From: an uncultured Clostridia bacterium
GTDB lineage: Bacteria > Bacillota > Clostridia > Christensenellales > UBA1242
DNA: 50,666 bases
Direction: 5' to 3'
Assembly (NCBI GenBank): GCA_944350115.1
Contig: CALVNZ010000001.1
Span: 285,378-336,043 of the forward strand
The notes under the pieces were generated by a model, which was not told the origin of the DNA, did not search any database, and was given only the letters and a program-made list of their open reading frames with translations. Of this stretch, positions 50,357 to 50,666 are shown in pieces (positions within the stretch are counted from its first letter, which is position 1; each line of letters begins with the position of its first letter). A program made the translations under genes and the position numbers.

Positions 50357-50465
50357 TAGGAAAAAGCGAATTAAATAACTTATCATGAGTCAATTTAAGT
50401 CAAGTTATTGAGTAAGGATTAAACGAAGTGTACGAAGTGACGAAGAGTCACGAAACAAATAAAGA

Positions 50466-50666
50466 ATAACGTTAGAGTTTGATCCTAGCTCAGGACGAAC
50501 GCTGGCGGCGTGCTTAAAACATGCAAGTCGAACGGACTTGTTGTTAGCACAAAGCAATTTCAAGAAGGTTTTTAACTTTTGGTTAGAGGTTGTTTTGTGC
50601 TGACAGCAAGTTAGTGGCGGACGGGTGAGTAACGCGTGAGCAATCTGCCTAACACAGGGGGATAAC
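50466..50666 (+). rRNA. 16S ribosomal RNA, 5' end (partial)
   Basis: AGAGTTTGATCCTAGCTCAG (50474-50493), ACGAACGCTGGCGGCGTGCTT, ACATGCAAGTCGAACGGA and GTGGCGGACGGGTGAGTAACGCGTGAG are universal 16S 5' sequences. The exact mature 5' end (about 50466) is estimated. The V1 helix is long. The gene runs past the window edge. Confidence 0.97.

Noticed and set aside
1-50666. CRISPR array, IS element or phage
   Set aside because: No regularly spaced direct repeats, transposase, integrase, capsid or terminase genes were seen. The cassette at 22421-24776 is only mobile-like in gene content.

Overview
The window is about 50.7 kb of AT-rich, gene-dense chromosome from a low-GC Bacillota (Firmicutes), most likely an uncultured Clostridia-type gut lineage. 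Supporting signs are strong AGGAGG-type ribosome sites, TTGACA/TATAAT promoters, A-rich/T-rich intrinsic terminators, standard stop codons including TGA, and sporulation genes (a Spo0A-type regulator, SpoIIE, a CwlD-type amidase). The first bases of a 16S rRNA gene with a long V1 helix lie at the right edge. I cannot name the species.

Layout. 1-5081: the 3' part of a very large surface protein gene and a lipoprotein that also has a C-terminal membrane helix. 5170-10369: a co-directional housekeeping block, typA, a small membrane protein, dnaB and gltX. 10398-13438: small genes, namely a SecB-like protein, an acidic lipoprotein, a degenerate plus canonical ferritin-like pair, and a YcxB-like membrane protein. 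13548-15485: an acetyltransferase-only GlmU homologue followed by glmM (UDP-GlcNAc precursor synthesis). 15567-20757: a Big2-type surface protein, tRNA-Met, yqeY, a metallophosphoesterase, a lipoprotein with a propeller-like body, the Spo0A homologue and a tiny membrane protein. 20793-22046: two reverse-strand genes, a coiled-coil protein and an SH3 cell-wall protein.

22161-24776 is the accessory region. A truncated, His-to-Arg copy of the neighbouring amidase gene is followed by a four-gene reverse operon: DUF4417 protein, HNH protein, a small polymorphic-toxin-tail-like protein and a zinc-ribbon protein. The intact amidase gene then follows. 24907-31342 holds cwlD, a guanylate-kinase-like gene, spoIIE, tilS (the spoIIE-tilS neighbourhood is conserved in Bacillota) and an M18 aminopeptidase. 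31367-36645 holds an XRE regulator, lemA, tRNA-Leu with a partial tRNA-Leu duplicate, tRNA-Ser, a small membrane protein, a polysaccharide deacetylase, a LOG-family protein, a 3-methyladenine DNA glycosylase and trpS. 36964-50181 is one uninterrupted 4,405-codon surface protein gene. After it come an rRNA promoter and leader and the start of 16S rRNA.

Most notable observations: (i) the Spo0A homologue has Glu in place of the phospho-accepting Asp, with a partly lost acidic pocket; (ii) at least three genes have near-consensus promoters whose -10 box sits 6-9 nt before the ATG, with no ribosome site, which implies leaderless mRNAs; (iii) the accessory cassette lies between a dead and a live copy of an amidase gene; (iv) the giant protein has the same module at both ends and a helix-rich island inside an otherwise beta-rich body; (v) a terminator-like hairpin contains the ribosome site of the next gene; (vi) part of tRNA-Leu is duplicated 210 bp downstream; (vii) the 16S 27F primer site carries a mismatch.
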